Origin: an uncultured Anaeroplasmataceae bacterium
GTDB lineage: Bacteria; Bacillota_I; Bacilli_A; Acholeplasmatales; Anaeroplasmataceae
Reading direction: 5' to 3'
DNA length: 64,000 nucleotides
NCBI GenBank assembly: GCA_947629825.1
Contig: CANRFF010000003.1
Location: forward strand, 1 to 64,000
The notes beneath the pieces were generated by a model. It did no database searches, was not told where the DNA came from, and was given only the letters and a program-made list of their open reading frames with translations. The number at the start of each line of letters is the position of its first letter. Position 1 is the first letter of the stretch. Position numbers and translations under genes: made by a program. Positions 62,237-64,000 of this stretch are shown here, in pieces.

Positions 62237-63955
62237 TTAAGCGGAATTTTCGGAAGAAAGTTGATTGATTTTTTTTAGAAAAATCGTTTTCGGCAATCGT
62301 TTGATTCCGTTGTTTTTCAGTTCCCGGTTATCCAGATACCCTACCCATACGGAAACCAGATACTGTTCGTTAAAGCCGATCATATAACTGTCATAATCCG
62401 TCAGTCCGCTTTTTCCGTAACACTCTGTCGTTAAAAAAGGAGAAATCACATTGCCTGTCGCATGCGGAATCGAAAGATCGAAAACGGAAGACATCAGATT
62501 TTTGATTTGTTTGAAATAACGGGGAATTCCCAAGATGACGGATTGTTTGTTCTGATGAAACAGAACTTTGTCTTTGATTCGGATTTGTTCGATAAAATGA
62601 AGAGATAAATACTCTCCTTCCGTAAAAAATTGAGTGTAGATCCGGGTCAACTGATAAAGGCTCATACCGATACTGCCTAAAGCCAAAGAAGGAAGAGAAG
62701 GAGCGTCGATCTGATATTTTTTCAGATGATTGGCCAGGGTCTTCATTCCGATGTCCAAGTGGGTTTTGATGGCATAAATGTTGTCGGAAGTGGCTAAGGC
62801 TGTTTTCATGGAGATTTCTTTCATCGGATAGTAGGTTCCGCTGTTTTGAATGGTAATCCATTCGTTTTGGTACTGAAACGAAAACGGTGCGGAATATTGC
62901 GTGGTTGCGGGAGTATAACCGCATTTTAAGGCTTCGTAATAAAGAAGGGGTTTAATGGTGGATCCGATATCTCTTTTTCCGTTGAAAGCGATGTTGAATC
63001 CGGAAGCGGAATAATCGCTGTCTCCCAGACAGGAAACGATGAATCCTTCTTTATCAACCGCCAGCAAAGCGACGCTTGCGGACGTTTCCGTCGGTGTCAT
63101 TGTCGGAAGATACCGTGTCTGTATTCGGATAATTTCGTGAAATTTCGCTTTCAAGACGATCGTTTTGAATTCCTGATAGACGGCGTCGGTATAATAGAGA
63201 AGATCGTCGGGGTAGATTTTCGTATTTTCGGAAAATTCCAATGGTTTGATTGCGTTTTGATATTCATCGGCGGTAATTTGTTCTCCTTTGAGAAGCATGT
63301 GGGCGATTTCGTTTTTTCGTTGATTCCATAAATCGAGATGTTCGCTGTAATAAGAAGGCGCATTCAACAAGGCGATGAAAGAAATCATTTCCGCAGCGGT
63401 CAATTCGAAATAATGTTTTCCGAAATAGAAAAGACCGGCATTTTCGATTCCGTAAATATTGTTTCCAAGATAAATACAATTCAGATAGCCTTCTAAAATT
63501 TCATCTTTGGAAGCCAGTTGTTCGAGTTTGATCGCATAATAAATTTCTTTGATTTTTCTTGTCCAACTCTTGTCGGAAGACAAATATACGTTTTTGATAT
63601 ATTGTTGGGTAATGGTGGAAGCACCATGTGACTGATGACGGGTCCAATTGGTCCAGAGGGTCTTTAAAATTCTTTGAAAGTTGAATCCGCTGTGTCGATA
63701 AAAGTCCCGATCTTCCATATATAACAACAAATCGATGTTTTTTTGACTCATCAAAGACAAGTCAATCGGCGTGATTCGGTGTTCGTTGATATAGTGCATG
63801 ATTTCTTGTCCGTGGGCATCTTCGATAACGATTTCCGGATTTTGATGAACATCTTGCAGGGAGGTCAACGGTTGAATGAAAAAGAGCAGAAGAATTCCCA
63901 AAATCAGAAAAAAAACAATGGTGCCCACCAAAATTTTAACCCATGTTTTTCTCAT
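62237..63955 (-). CDS. Class A penicillin-binding protein
   Basis: A 572-residue, membrane-anchored PBP. After one N-terminal membrane segment (about residues 9-29) comes the GT51 transglycosylase: EDRDFYRHSGFN (catalytic Glu) and GASTITQQ, then the transpeptidase with GSTIKPLLYY (SxxK), ATSDN (SxN) and YGKSGLTD (KTG-type, here KSG). It polymerises and crosslinks peptidoglycan. At 572 residues it is clearly shorter than the usual 700+; there is no C-terminal extra domain. It converges with the YjcZ-like gene. AGCGGTGAA ribosome binding site. Confidence 0.93.
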   Translation of the reverse strand: MRKTWVKILVGTIVFFLILGILLLFFIQPLTSLQDVHQNPEIVIEDAHGQEIMHYINEHRITPIDLSLMSQKNIDLLLYMEDRDFYRHSGFNFQRILKTLWTNWTRHQSHGASTITQQYIKNVYLSSDKSWTRKIKEIYYAIKLEQLASKDEILEGYLNCIYLGNNIYGIENAGLFYFGKHYFELTAAEMISFIALLNAPSYYSEHLDLWNQRKNEIAHMLLKGEQITADEYQNAIKPLEFSENTKIYPDDLLYYTDAVYQEFKTIVLKAKFHEIIRIQTRYLPTMTPTETSASVALLAVDKEGFIVSCLGDSDYSASGFNIAFNGKRDIGSTIKPLLYYEALKCGYTPATTQYSAPFSFQYQNEWITIQNSGTYYPMKEISMKTALATSDNIYAIKTHLDIGMKTLANHLKKYQIDAPSLPSLALGSIGMSLYQLTRIYTQFFTEGEYLSLHFIEQIRIKDKVLFHQNKQSVILGIPRYFKQIKNLMSSVFDLSIPHATGNVISPFLTTECYGKSGLTDYDSYMIGFNEQYLVSVWVGYLDNRELKNNGIKRLPKTIFLKKINQLSSENSA

Positions 63956-64000
63956 AATTTCACCGCTTTTATTATGCCAAAAATCAGTGGATATTATTTG

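Noticed and set aside
1-64000. CRISPR array, prophage or insertion sequence
   Set aside because: No regularly spaced repeats, phage structural genes, transposase or terminal inverted repeats with target duplication were found.

Overview
The window looks like chromosome from a low-GC, walled Firmicute (Bacillota), most likely class Bacilli and related to the Erysipelotrichia-type lineages. The evidence is strong GGAGG ribosome binding sites, TTGACA/TATAAT promoters, T-rich intrinsic terminators, Firmicute-style clusters (rpsF-ssb-rpsR, rplM-rpsI, rpsL-rpsG-fusA followed by tuf, prs-pth), a class A penicillin-binding protein, a SpoVT-like AbrB regulator and a tiny YjcZ-like membrane protein. 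The species cannot be named from this sequence alone. TGA is used as a stop codon, so this is not a mycoplasma-code organism.

Layout. 1-10.9 kb: an ABC ATPase/FtsX-permease fusion, a nuclease-helicase fusion with an alpha/beta-hydrolase-like partner, an EF-G-like GTPase, and a three-gene ApbE / NusG-II / Gx-transporter operon. 11.0-18.7 kb: a tRNA-Ser(CGA) gene followed by an accessory island. Two diverged direct repeats of about 190 bp, both starting with the end of the tRNA (CCGCCA), each precede a promoter and a defence-type operon. The first operon is a small protein plus a DUF4365-like protein. The second is a DpnII-like GATC restriction-modification cluster with an Mrr-like nuclease, a zinc-ribbon protein and a second methyltransferase, followed by a broken gene. 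No integrase is visible. 18.9-34.6 kb: mostly housekeeping genes, namely a DUF4143 ATPase, glnA, a metallophosphoesterase, murA, rplM-rpsI, prs-pth, a cation antiporter, a PHP/phosphatase/enzyme I-like operon, SpoVT-like, HIT and rpsF-ssb-rpsR.

34.6-54.6 kb: a surface-glycan region. It holds a lipoprotein with a collagen-like stretch, a leucine-rich repeat and a GT80-sialyltransferase-like domain. Next come a CDP-glucose dehydratase, a TPP enzyme and an NAD-dependent epimerase/reductase, then a run of large multi-spanning membrane proteins (YfhO, GT87 and GT-C-like), an acyltransferase and a GDSL lipoprotein. Three promoters here carry runs of 9 or 10 G between the -35 and -10 boxes. In a T/A-rich genome this is a clear sign of slipped-strand phase variation acting on surface-glycan genes, and it is the main discovery candidate of the window.

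54.7-64 kb: tRNA-Arg(CCU), the str operon and tuf, VanZ-tatD-htrA, the YjcZ-like protein and a class A PBP.

All gene identifications come from recognising motifs and family resemblance by eye. No database search was run.
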